NCBI GenBank assembly: GCA_002946415.1
Contig: NJPS01000079.1
Span: forward strand, 1,302,001 to 1,366,000
Direction of reading: 5' to 3'
Length of the DNA: 64,000 nt
From: Rutstroemia sp. NJR-2017a BVV2
Taxonomy: Eukaryota; Ascomycota; Leotiomycetes; Helotiales; Rutstroemiaceae
Below, piece by piece: positions 27,828-39,083 of the stretch. Positions within the stretch are counted from its first letter, which is position 1. Each line of letters starts with the position of its first letter. The position numbers and the translations under genes are program-made. Below the pieces are notes generated by a model. The model made no database searches and was not told where the DNA came from. It saw only the letters and a program-made list of their open reading frames with translations.

Positions 27828-28041
27828 TGTAATAAACTTTCAATAATAGAGTAGATTTAGTTTTAGAATTAATAATTAAAGAACTAAGAGAATTCTAGAA
27901 CTCGAAAAATTTAAATATAAAAGATTGATTATATATAGAGTATATAGTATATTAACATTATAGTAGCTTAGATAGAGAATTTGACTAAATAAACCTTAGG
28001 TAGAGAGCTAGTTCCAAACTACTTTCGTAAAGTTTGTTATA
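27828..28041 (-). repeat. 3' LTR of third G1 copy (214 bp)
   Basis: Plus-strand start TGTAATAAAC keeps the TG end. It stops at GTTTGTTATA and is followed by CTATCTTTCTCT, the mutated polypurine tract. Confidence 0.9.
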
Positions 28042-28149
28042 CTATCTTTCTCTTTAAATAAGCTTATCCTCGAATATTATTATCTTAGTTAAAAGCTAAT
28101 AATTAGTATTAGTTTAAATAAGTATAAAGTAAGAAATATTTTAAAGAAA

Positions 28150-31100
28150 TAAGCTAAAGAATATATATCTTTAGGCTAGTATTATTGGATAATTACTATC
28201 TATATAGTTATAATTTTCTTCTTTATCTTAGAACAGTTATAGTTATTTAGGTAGAAGAGTAGATAGATTAGGAAGTATTGGATTCTCTAAATAGAAATTA
28301 TATAATTTATAGAATACTATCTTCAAATCAGAAACTTTATACTAAATTAGATCAACATTATAATTGATCTAGAAAATATAGTATTCTAGAGATCTATAAT
28401 ATTTTCTATAAATAAGTATCTTATCGACTTTATACTTATCGGTATCTATAATATTGAGTAGCAGCAGGGACTTATTATACTAGCTAGATAATAAATTATC
28501 GATAGCTTTATATAATTTGTCTACTAGAAATATATTATAGATATATATTATATCAGATAGTTCCAAATAGAATAAGTAATCTATTTTCTCGAGTATTTTG
28601 AAGTATCTATTTATAGAGTAATTAAGTTTTCTTGATAGTTGCTATATCAGGAGATATCGTATATCCAGTTATATATAGTTATCTATATCGAAATCAATAA
28701 ATCTTCGATATATATTAGTTATTTTAGATATATAATTTTATACTCTCTATATAGTAGAATATATATATTCAAGCACTTCGCAGTTATAGCAAATATAGAT
28801 ATAAGTATTATCTATATTAAGGTTATTAACTATAGAGTAATCTACTTACTAGCTCTATAGGATTCTAGAAGTATATTTATAAAGTACTTCGAAAGATAAG
28901 AGATCTCCGAATAACAAATATAGAAGAGTTAATTAGGTATAGTCTATTATAAGAAGATATTCCAACTAATTATCTTGATAGTAATTAACGAAAGATCTTA
29001 AGTACTTTTATAGATACTGATTATAAATCTCTATCTAATTATCTATTTACAGATAGTCTATAGTAGAGAGTTTGATATCTATATCTAGGATACTATTGAA
29101 TTCCTTCCAGAAAGAGGAGATAAACTAAAAGCTATAATCTAATAATATAATAATTAGTAAGCTATAGTACCGATAAATATATATCAAGTATAGTTTAGCT
29201 TATTTATATATATCAATAGTCTTGTAGCAGGGAATAGTAATAGCTTATTTGCTTAAGTAATCGATAATAATTAGTATATTATCGAATCTGTACTTATCCT
29301 TATTGAAGCTATAGTAATCTATAATAATATATTCCCAAGTATATATAGGGATTAGCAGGGGATATAATAAATTAGGTATTTTATCTCTTAGTACTAAGCT
29401 ACAACAGTAGGTATAACAATTATATATATAAATAGCAATATTACTCTTAAAGCTATATCAATAGTACTAGTAGATAAATAGTAGAATAATCTTTCGAATA
29501 CCAAAGTATATAGTTATTATAGAGTTATAGACTTCGTAGATCAAAAAAGTATATAAATTAGCTATATTAGAGATAACTAGATAATCTTTATATAATAAAA
29601 AGCTATTTTATATAGAAAGCTTGACTTAGTTAGTAGTCAATATAATTCTTAGAGATTATAAGTTTTTCGTCTTTTGGTTTGTTTATAAAATATATATAAC
29701 GAGAATTAGTTTATTTAGTATATTATATAGCTCGAATAGCTGGAAATCGGTTTCGCAGAAGTAGATATATATTTAAGCAACAATTATCTGAAAATCCAAT
29801 TACTTTTCTTTTAGTAACTATTATACTTTTTTCTCTTTCTTAGTTTTGTTTTAGAAGTCCAATTCGTTTATTTTATAGATTAAAGTATTAGCTAGAGAGT
29901 TCTGTTTTTCGAAGCAATATATAATCAAGAAATAGTAGTTAGCAAGTAATTCAATTTAGTATATTTGATAAGTATTAAGAGATTTAGTTGATATAAAGTA
30001 TTTTAGTATTTTATAATTAGTATAGATATATATCTAGTAAAGGATACTAATCAGCTTGGTATATCAGTTCGCGAATAATTTAATAATAACTAATATTTCC
30101 TTATTATATACTTTATAGTTAAACTCTATTATTTATATAGTTTTTGAGAAGTAAATAATAAGTAGATAGTTATCTCTATACTTCTATGAAAATATACTAG
30201 CTACTACTCTATCTGATATATCGGTTTCAAATATATAGAGAAATATATAATTATAGTATTTAAGTAGAGAGATAGAAGTTAGTATCTCTTTTAGTATATT
30301 GAATACTTATTGATAGTTTTTATCGAAATTGAAACAAGTTCCGGCCTTTATTAAGTTGATCAAGGGTTTTACAATTAGACTAAAGTTATAGATAAATCGG
30401 TAATAGAAGTTATAGAAGTCTAAGAAAGATTAAATATCTTTTATAATATTAGAGTATTGTTATTTTCGTATAATAGCAACCTTTTCTAAATCCACTTTAA
30501 TACCTTTGGTAGAAATAATAAATCCTAAATACTTTATTTATTTAATATCGAATTCGTATTTCTTTATATCGGTCTAGAAACTAGTATCTTGGAGATATTA
30601 TAGAACTAGTCTTATATATATTATATACTCTAGCTCGTTCTCAGAGTAAATTAGGATATCGTCCAAGTAAGTAATATAGAATATATCTAGATAATCGAAA
30701 AATATATTATTTATATAATACTAATAGATTATAAAACTATTTATTAGTTCGAAAAGTATAACTTTGTATTTATATATTCTATAATATATTCGAAAAATAG
30801 TATATTCTTCCGAAGTAGAGTCTATTCGAATATAGTAGAAAACTTAATAGATATCTAGCTTAGTAAAGATCTTTGTATTTATAATATTAGTAAATATTTC
30901 GTCAATTAGAGATAGTAAATATCGATCTTTATAGATAAAGATATTGAGTATCTAGAAATCGATATAGAAATATAATCTATCTATAGATTTCTTAACGAAG
31001 AGAATAGAGATTATAAATAGTATTTAGCTAAATTCAATAAAACCTTTTGATAGATTCTCTATAAGGTATTTCTTAATAGTCTCAAGTTCTTTAAACAATA

Positions 31101-33800
31101 TCTTATAAAGCGAATTATATTTCAGTATTTTTTCACTATTATCTTCTAAATAGATTTTATAATTATAGAAATAATAGAATAATAAAATATCGGATTTAGC
31201 TTTAGAGAAGATATAGATATAATTAGTATATTTATCGGGAATTGGAAGCTCGGTAGTATCTATTTATAGAAGAGAATATATAATAACTTATTAAAATTAA
31301 GAGAAGAGAAATTAGATTATAAAAACTATTTTCTACTACTCTTTATTCTAAGTATCTCGATATTAGTCGATTAAGTTATCTAGTTCTTATAAAGTTACAG
31401 TAAATAGTTTATAGTTATTATATCTCTTATAAATAGTATTTAAAATAGTATCCGAAATAATACAAATTTCAAGAATAAAGAACTTATATATAGTAGAAGA
31501 TATCTAGAGGAGCTTTGGAGAACATTTAGGAATTAGAGGAGATAATATTTCTACTACTTTCAACTCCTTTTCTATCTTGATAGTATTTAGCTTTGCTAAC
31601 TTCTTATAGAATAATCTAGTACTAATTAGGATTATTTTAACTATACTTGAATTTAACTTACTAGATAAAGCAAAATCGAGAGAAGTGGAGTCTGATTCTG
31701 ATTTAAACAAGTACTTTTCAATTGGTTTGTAAAGCAAGGTAATTATATTAACTATTTTAGTTTAAGTTAGAAAGTGTTTCTTTCTCCAGAATATATCTAG
31801 TTATCTATCTCTCCAATCTATATTAGTTTAGTAGAAATAGTTGATTATAGGTTTGTTATTATCTAGTTATATTTCGAAGTTGATAAAGTAATTGAATATA
31901 TAAAGTAGATCAGCTAACTACTTAAGTCGGCAATATATATAGTCTAGAAGTATATAGTACTTAGCAAGTTATTATTGTTCTAAGATAATATATTAGGATC
32001 CAAAGTAGATAATTAAAAAGGAGATAAACGATTGTATATAGCTATCGACTATAAAGTTAATTAAGATATAATATATAATTTTCTAGCTCTTAGTATTATT
32101 ATAGTCTTTGATCTATAAAGGGGATTTCAAATACTTAAAGATAGGTTTTAGAATAAAAGAAAGATATTTAAGGAAAAATATATCGATAAATATAAAGCTA
32201 TTTACTTCTAAGTTAATAAGAGCTTTGGATTAGAAGAAGAAGCTATTCTTTATTAAAGTATATAGAAGTATTATATATTCTTTTTCTATTAAGGTAGTAA
32301 GATCCAAGTATTTTATATCTCTTAGCTTACCTAGAAAGAAGTTTTTTGCTAGATAATATCTTTTATCTAGTTTATCTCTTTATAAACTATATAAGTAATT
32401 ATCTCTGTTTCAGTTATAGTAGGACCTTCCTAGATATCTACAAAGATTTCTTGATCTTTATCTACTTCCGAGTATTCAATTGTATTTATAATATAGAAAA
32501 TATAAGATCTAGCTCAATCTCTGCTATAGTTATCTAAGGAAATGAAATAGTATTATATACTACTTTATTGAAAAGTAGGGATATTATAGTAAAGAGTAAA
32601 GTACTATAGGATATTAATAGATATAAGAGTACTAAGATATAGGTTTGCAGATATATATATATATAAAATATTAGGTTACTTTGTTTAGATAGTTAATTTA
32701 TTCTTATTTATAGTATAGGATCTATCTTGCAATCTATAAATAAGATTACTAGTAGGAGTACTAGAATATATAGTATTTATAGTCTTAATTCCTACTTCGT
32801 TTATTTCGAACTATTAGTAAATCTATATATCGCCTTTAAAGAATTAGTTAGCTATATATCCTATATCTATAGTATATCGGTAGAACTTAGTAATTTTAAT
32901 AGTTAGATCCTGGCAAAGAGTATACTTATCTATAATACCTATAATAATAGTAAGTAGTATAAACTACTAGTGGAACTCGGTAAAGCTTAAGTTACCTATA
33001 TAAAGTATATAATACTTATTAGCTATATACTGTATTTCTGCTAGATCAATCAAGAAAGTTACTACTGATTCGACAAGCTATATAGCTATCAAAGTAGGGG
33101 ATTGCTACAAATATAGTTTTTTGAGATATATTAGTATAGTACTCTATATCTATTTTAGTATATATTACTGTTGGAAGCTCTTGGTTGATAGTATATATTG
33201 GTAAATCTCGAGTTGTTCTAGTATAAAAGCTTTTTATAAACTCGGCCTAATACTAGTATTATTGTTCAGTTTATTATATAGATCCGTTACTTTAGGATAG
33301 TAAGGAACTAAGTTGATCGATATAAATAAGTTATAAGTTTATATATAGAGTTGCTATTATATCTCCGATATATTTGCTATATATAGGGTATCTTGGGAAA
33401 AATATATATATTCTCTTGTTAGAGGTACTAGTATAGCCTGCTTAATTAACAATTGAATACTTCTTAGTCTATCGACTTCTTCAGAAAGTTCTTGTAACTA
33501 CTCTATAAGAAAGATATTCTGCTTTTCTAGTATTAGTATATTTATATTTGCTTGATTATCAGTATTCTCATCAATAGCTCGAAAGGTAATAATACTAGAT
33601 ACTGAACTTTATATCTTTTATTAAGAAAAGGTTCTATTCTGATCTCTACTATTATCATTATTATCTATATTAGCTCCTTCTTGGATATCGATATACTATC
33701 TAGAAGGCAGAATACTACTAGTAGTAGAATAGATATTAATTGAATACTTGAAGAATATTCTGTTTATCGTTATTATCGTTGCTGAATAAGAGATATATTA
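28150..33800 (-). pseudogene. G1 gag-pol, third copy, RIP-disabled
   Basis: Domain order as in the younger G1 copy. Integrase lies about 28,900-29,450, RNase H about 29,930-30,320, RT about 30,430-31,170, protease about 32,190-32,230. The RT-protease linker at 31,504-31,737 still gives 77 open codons, and gag occupies about 32,400-33,800. The plus-strand frame at 28,639-28,860 is only a mirror of the integrase/chromodomain coding. Confidence 0.82.
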
Positions 33801-33957
33801 TAAGGGTTATTGGTAATTACTATATATCGAGGATCTCTCGGAATAGATCTACTCTTACTACTTAGTAATCAGAGTAATCAGAGATAAAGAAGGATAAATA
33901 GCTAATATTATTTGGATAGCTATCAGTATAGCTAGTAAAGTTATAAATTGTTAATAA

Positions 33958-34171
33958 TATAATAAACCTTCAATAATAGAATAGATTTAGTCTTAGAATT
34001 AACAACTAAAGAACTAAGAGAGTTCTGGAACTCGAAGAATTTAAATATAGGAGATTGATTATATATAAAGTATATAGTATACTAATACTATAGTAACTTA
34101 GATAAGGAGTTTGACTAAGCAAGCCTTAGGTAAAGAGCTAGCTCTAGATTATTTTTGTAAAGTTCGTTATA
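33958..34171 (-). repeat. 5' LTR of third G1 copy (214 bp)
   Basis: Starts TATAATAAACC and ends AGTTCGTTATA, directly before GTTTT. Confidence 0.9.
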
Positions 34172-34176
34172 GTTTT

Positions 34177-36960
34177 TACTAATTATATTATTATTAGAAA
34201 AGAAACTTAGAATATTTCAAGAATATATTATAGAAAATTTAATAAAAGGATTTATTAAGGAATCCTATTTATTTATAGATATACTAATCTTCTTTATATC
34301 TAAACTTTATAATACAAAATTAAGATTAGTTATCGATTATCGAAAACTGAATATTATTATTATTAAAGACCAATATATATTACTATTAGTTAGTAAATTA
34401 CAAGATCGAATCGGGAAAATTAAATATTTTATTAAGTTGGATTAGTATATAGAATTTAACCTAATCCAAATCAAGGAAGGAGATAAGTAGAAAATAGTAT
34501 TTTATATATAATATAGATACTATAAATATCAAGTTATATCTTTTAGATTTACTAATATATCTATAATATATATATATTTAGTTAATAACTTATTAAGAAA
34601 ATACTTTGACAATTACTATATAATATATTTGGACGATATCTTAATCTTTATCAAGATCCTTGAAAAGTATATCAAGATTATATAAGAGATATTATAGATT
34701 CTAATAGATATAAATATCTTACTTAAATCTTTGAAATACAAATTCTATATCCTTAGAACCGAATTCTTAGAATATATTGTTGGGACTTACAAACTCGAAA
34801 TAAATCTAGGAAAAATAAAAGAAGTTTTAGAGTAGATATAATTTACTATAGTTAAAGAAATATAATTATTCTTGGGATTTGCAAACTTCTATAGATAATT
34901 TATCAAGGATTATTCGAAAATCGTAATACTATTTATAAAGCTAACTAAGAAGAACTATAAATATAAATAAAATAGTATAATATAAAAAGTATTTAAGATC
35001 CTCAAATAAACCTTTATATAAATACTAATTCTTATTATCTTCGATCTAGAACTACTAATTATTATTGAGATAGATATATTAGATTATATATTAGATATAG
35101 TCCTTAGCTAGCTAGATAAAGATAAAAAACTATAGTTAATAATATATTATTTAAAAAAGTTTTAGTTAACCAAACTGAACTACGAAATTTATAACAAAAA
35201 GCTTCTAATAATTATTGATACTTTTAGAAAATAGAGAGTTTATCTTGAAGGATTTAAATATATAGTCCAGATTTACTTAGATTATAAGAATTTGATATAC
35301 TTTATAATAATCAAAGTTCTAAATAGATAATAGATATAATAAATAGAAATACTAACTATATATAATTTCAAAATACTATATATCAAAGAAAACGAAAATA
35401 CTAAAGCTAATATATTTAGTAGAAAACCGGAATACTTAGAAAATAAGATATATAAATTATATATTATATTTCGCTAGAATAGAGATTTGTTAATATTCAA
35501 CTTAGTCTAATTAGCTATAATAATATTACTTTGTAATAACAATTTAGAAAAGTAAATATAAGGATATTATAAAAACAATTCAACTATAAAACAAATACTA
35601 GAATAATTAGATAAAGGATTTATAATTAAGGATAATATTATATATTTCTATAGAAAAATATATATCTCTTCAACCTTAGTTAAATAGTTTACTTAGGAAT
35701 AATATAAGTTATTAGCTTATAGATATCAAGAAATTACAAAGATATTTGTAAAAATCAAAACAAATTTGTATTTTCCACAAATAAGAAAGATAATTGAGGA
35801 AGTTATTGGAAACTATAATATCTATATACAAAATAAAACTTTATAATATACTTTATATAATTAGCTCAAAACTCCGAATATATCTTCTCAGTTATAGAAG
35901 TTTATTATATAAGACTTTATAGTTAAGCTATTATTTTCGAAGAACTTAATAATAAAAATAATATATAACTTTATCTTAGTTATAGTAGATCGATTAACCA
36001 AGTTTGGATATATAGTTTTATATAAAGAAAGTAATATAACTGAAAACTTAATTTATATATTCTTACAAACAATAGTCAATATATATAGTATACTAGAAGA
36101 AATCATTTTAGATCAAGATAAGTTCTTTATATCAAAGTTTTGATAGATATTTATAATACTATTAGAAATCAAAAAAAAGTTTTTAATAATATTCTATCTA
36201 TAAATAGATAGCTAGACAGAATAATTAAATCAAACTATAGAATAATATTTATATTATTATATAAATTATCGATAAAATAATTAGATAGAACTACTACTAC
36301 TTATACAATTTATATATAATATATCTGAAGCTGCAATAATAAATATATTACTAGTATATACTAACTTTGGGTTCGAACCAAAAATATATAATATCCAGCT
36401 TCCGGATATAGCAAACTCAGATATCAGTATAATAAAGGCAGAAGATTTAAAGAATTTATATAAATAACTATTACTCGATATCAAGTTCATTATATAACAA
36501 ATAGTATAATATTATAACCAGAAGTATAATATAGAACCAATATTTAAGAAAGGGAATAAAATTTATTTCTTTAGACAAAATATCAATATAAAAAGACCAA
36601 GTAATAAACTGGATTATAAGAAATTAGGATTCTTTAAAATTAGTAAAATAGTCGAATTAGTCAATTATTATTTAAAGTTACTACAAATAATAAATATATA
36701 TCTAATATTTTATATTTCATTTCTTGAATTAGTATTACTAAGAATACTAAATATACTTTATATCAAAATTGAACTAATTAATCCAAATACTAAATATAAA
36801 GTTGAAGAGATACTAAATCAAAAGTATATTAAAGAAAAGTTTTATTACTTAATTAAATAAGAAGAATATCTATATTTAGAAAATATATAAGAACTAATCA
36901 AGAATCTAAATTATCTATAAGATTTGGAGAAGTTCTATTTAAGGAACCTTTAGTTTCCAA
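34177..36960 (+). pseudogene. G2 RT-RNase H-integrase-chromodomain, old copy
   Basis: Continues the polyprotein after the G1 guest. The RT shows LVIDYRKLN near 34,325 and KLQDRIGK, then an intact YLDD box near 34,628. RNase H follows at about 35,040-35,340. The integrase has VIVDRLTKFGY near 35,980, a second-Asp block LDQDKFF near 36,115, and QTEQLNQTIE with the Glu near 36,220. A GPY/F-like KKLGFFKI is near 36,620. The chromodomain start YKVEEILNQKYIKEK is near 36,800, running to about 36,950. Most stops are RIP type. Minus-strand frame 36,281-36,490 is a mirror of this coding. Confidence 0.85.
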
Positions 36961-36984
36961 TTAAGTAACTAATTCAGAATTATT

Positions 36985-37395
36985 TATTAGAGAAAGTTCA
37001 AAAATCGAAAAGTTAATTTCGAAAGAACTAGATATCTAAGAAACTTATTCGATTTATTTAGTTTATTCCTTTTCTAGTTTCTCTTTCTTCTCAAACTCCT
37101 CTAGTATATCTATTATATATAGATTATATTATAATATTTTTCCAGTTTTTTCTTTTAGCTTTTGCTATTATTTCTTTAAACAAAGAATTTTCGTTATAAT
37201 TTCTTTCTTTTTAATCTCTAAATAAGCTTCTTTATATTATACTATTATCTAAGAAGAAATAGAGATTCCGAAAATATTACAAAAATTGTATTTAATATTT
37301 TTGGTATATTCTTTATAATGATCTATTCTAGGAAGAATATAATATTCTAGATTCTTTTTAGAATAATAAAAATACTTTATCGGTACTATTTTTCT
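36985..37395 (-). pseudogene. Antisense ORF of G2, old copy
   Basis: On the strand opposite to pol, between chromodomain and 3' LTR, one frame aligns colinearly with the antisense ORF of the young copy (50,625-51,149). Landmarks in order are YFYYSKKN (young SYYERAGR), KILCLKKQ (young KILRLRKQ after allowing one stop), then LEEFEKKEKLEKEQ (young LDELDKLEERERLEKEQ, with the final Gln codon mutated to stop in both). The shared frame in two independently decayed copies argues that this is a coding property of the family. Function unknown; coiled-coil-like. Confidence 0.65.
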
Positions 37396-37561
37396 TTTTT
37401 TCTTTATCCGAAAATAAATTATAAAATGATTTCTTGAAGATCGAGATAATTCCTTAAATATAATAAAGAAAAAAGGAACAAGATATTTATTAAGAATCTA
37501 AATAGATACTTTATACTATTATAGTAAGTATCGAGATAATACTAAATTAGAAAGGGGATAG

Positions 37562-38111
37562 TATTATAATATATTTAAAATAAGAGTCTGAGGACTTTAG
37601 ATTTAGAGGATAACTAACTATTATTTGATGAAGTCGAATTATTATATAGAGATTATATATTAAAGTAGAGTCTAGATATCTATATTTATAATATAGAGAT
37701 AGAAAAAAGGTATTTACAATTATTAATATATCTTTGTAAAGAACAATATTATAGAAATAAGATATCTAAGAATAGATAAGTATTAAAGTAATCAATAATA
37801 TCTTTAGTAGAACTTTAGGCTAGAATTATATAATATTCTAATAACTCCTAATAGTTCTAGTAATAGGAATTGATAGAACTAATAAGATAGTAGAGAACGA
37901 AGATTTATATAACTAGATAGTTTTCTTTAGTATATAGAGCTTTATATTTAATAATAATTATTACTTGTTTATCTATTATTATAATTATAATTGATTCTCT
38001 ATATAACTATTATTAATAATAAATCTATAATAGTATTATTAGTTATCATAATCTCTAGTATTCGAAATCCTAACCACTTCTATATAACTTAGAAAATAAG
38101 TATTTGTAATA
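37562..38111 (+). repeat. 3' LTR of old G2 copy (550 bp)
   Basis: Preceded by polypurine tract AAAGGGGATAG (37,551-37,561). Colinear with the 5' LTR at 24,829-25,368 and followed by GTATA. Confidence 0.87.
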
Positions 38112-38451
38112 GTATAGTAGACTTAGAAGGATCTTCAGGTTTAATTTAAGTTATAATAAATTCCGAATCTTGAGGATTTATCTTAGTTTTTGCAAATACC
38201 AACTTAATATTCTTCTTAGTAAATACCTAGATTCAAGCCTTTTTAAATATATTCTAGAAATTCCGTTTTGTAATATATATAATTCTATCATTGATATATA
38301 TAAATCGATTAAGTTCTAAACTATAATAGTTCGATAAAGATAGAAATAAACTGATATCAAGAGATTGTAATCGATATATTAAATAAGATAGTAAAATCAA
38401 TATAATAATCTTTAATCTCTTATATATTTCAAGAAACTCGAGATTAATATA
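38112..38451 (-). pseudogene. pogo-type transposase, catalytic-domain piece
   Basis: Contains the DDE_1 core after the second catalytic Asp: INLEFLEIYKRLKII, then LQSLDISLFLSLSNYYSLELNRF. Fungal pogo/Fot1 transposases have the pattern EFLEYC..KI.LL.LPPHSTH.LQPLDVGLF.PLS..Y here, which makes the match specific. The second catalytic Asp itself (LIIDSYSSY, from DGHSSH-like) is on the far side of the Copia-B insertion at about 61,070-61,090. The piece ends at the GTATA duplication of the G2 insertion. Confidence 0.85.
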
Positions 38452-38633
38452 TATCGGAATATCGGTGTTTCGGCCAGACAATAACTATATAGACTATTAT
38501 ATCTTAGATATAAAGTATACTTTATCAAAATAGCTATATATATTTTAGATCGCTATATATCTATCTATATATCTATATATACCGAAGCTAGAGTACTAGA
38601 AAATACTAAAAGGAGCTTCGGAATATACTTATT
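38452..38633 (+). repeat. 5' LTR of Copia-B, first 182 bp
   Basis: Matches 60,689-60,870. Copia-A inserted here at TTATT (38,629-38,633). The remaining 189 bp are at 48,448-48,636, giving 371 bp in total, the length of the 3' LTR. Confidence 0.9.
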
Positions 38634-38967
38634 TGTTATAGGAACTGATCAGCTAATATAGGCTATAAAGGTTACTAACCTAGATTAGAATTTCTGTATA
38701 GTTATAGGTTTACTTGGTAAGCAACCTATAGGCTTGGACTTTGGGAATCAATAATCTCCTTATATAAACCTTCGGTATTAGTAACCCCAAAACCTTATTA
38801 CTTAGATATTACTTTATACTTTAGATCTCTTTTGCAAAGATCATCAACCTATAAAGGAAATTGAGAAAGTCAACTTGAGAAAATCAGATAATTATTACTT
38901 TATTATACAATTACTTAATATTATTCTCACTCAATTCCTTTTTGTCTAGCTATCACGATATATAATA
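38634..38967 (+). repeat. 5' LTR of Copia-A (334 bp)
   Basis: Starts TGTTATAGGAACTGATCAG; pairs with 48,109-48,442. CCTTATATAAACCTTCGG in the middle is TATA-like and could be the promoter. Confidence 0.92.
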
Positions 38968-38980
38968 GTTATAAGCCTGG
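38968..38980 (+). other. Probable primer binding site of Copia-A (initiator tRNA-Met anticodon region)
   Basis: GTTATAAGCCTGG directly follows the 5' LTR. It resembles the complement of the anticodon stem-loop of initiator tRNA-Met (containing the CAT anticodon), as in Drosophila copia, which primes with a 5' half of that tRNA. The A in place of G fits RIP. Inference from memory of the tRNA, not an alignment. Confidence 0.5.
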
Positions 38981-39083
38981 TATAATATACAATTCTTCTA
39001 TATAACTATCTATTAGCTTATTTGATAACTATCCTTATTTGTTTACAATTACTCTATACTTTATATTACTCTTATCATTATTA

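Larger units (their letters stand above)
27828..34171 (-). mobile_element. Complete Ty3 chromovirus G1, third copy (6.3 kb), inside G2
   Basis: Two 214-bp LTRs and a perfect target duplication GTTTT (27,823-27,827 and 34,172-34,176). Nucleotide order parallels 5,735-12,052 throughout. It is more mutated than that copy and less than the one at 12,053-14,340. It lies antiparallel to its G2 host. Confidence 0.93.
24829..38111 (+). mobile_element. Ty3 chromovirus G2, old copy (6.9 kb without its guest)
   Basis: The LTRs at 24,829-25,368 and 37,562-38,111 share start TATTATAATATATTTAAAA and end AGTATTTRTAATA. The flanks ATATA (24,824-24,828) and GTATA (38,112-38,116) are a target duplication differing by one RIP transition. 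The body is gag-protease-RT-RNase H-integrase-chromodomain on the plus strand. The G1 element at 27,828-34,171 interrupts it at the start of the RT. It landed inside the pogo transposase gene. Confidence 0.9.
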
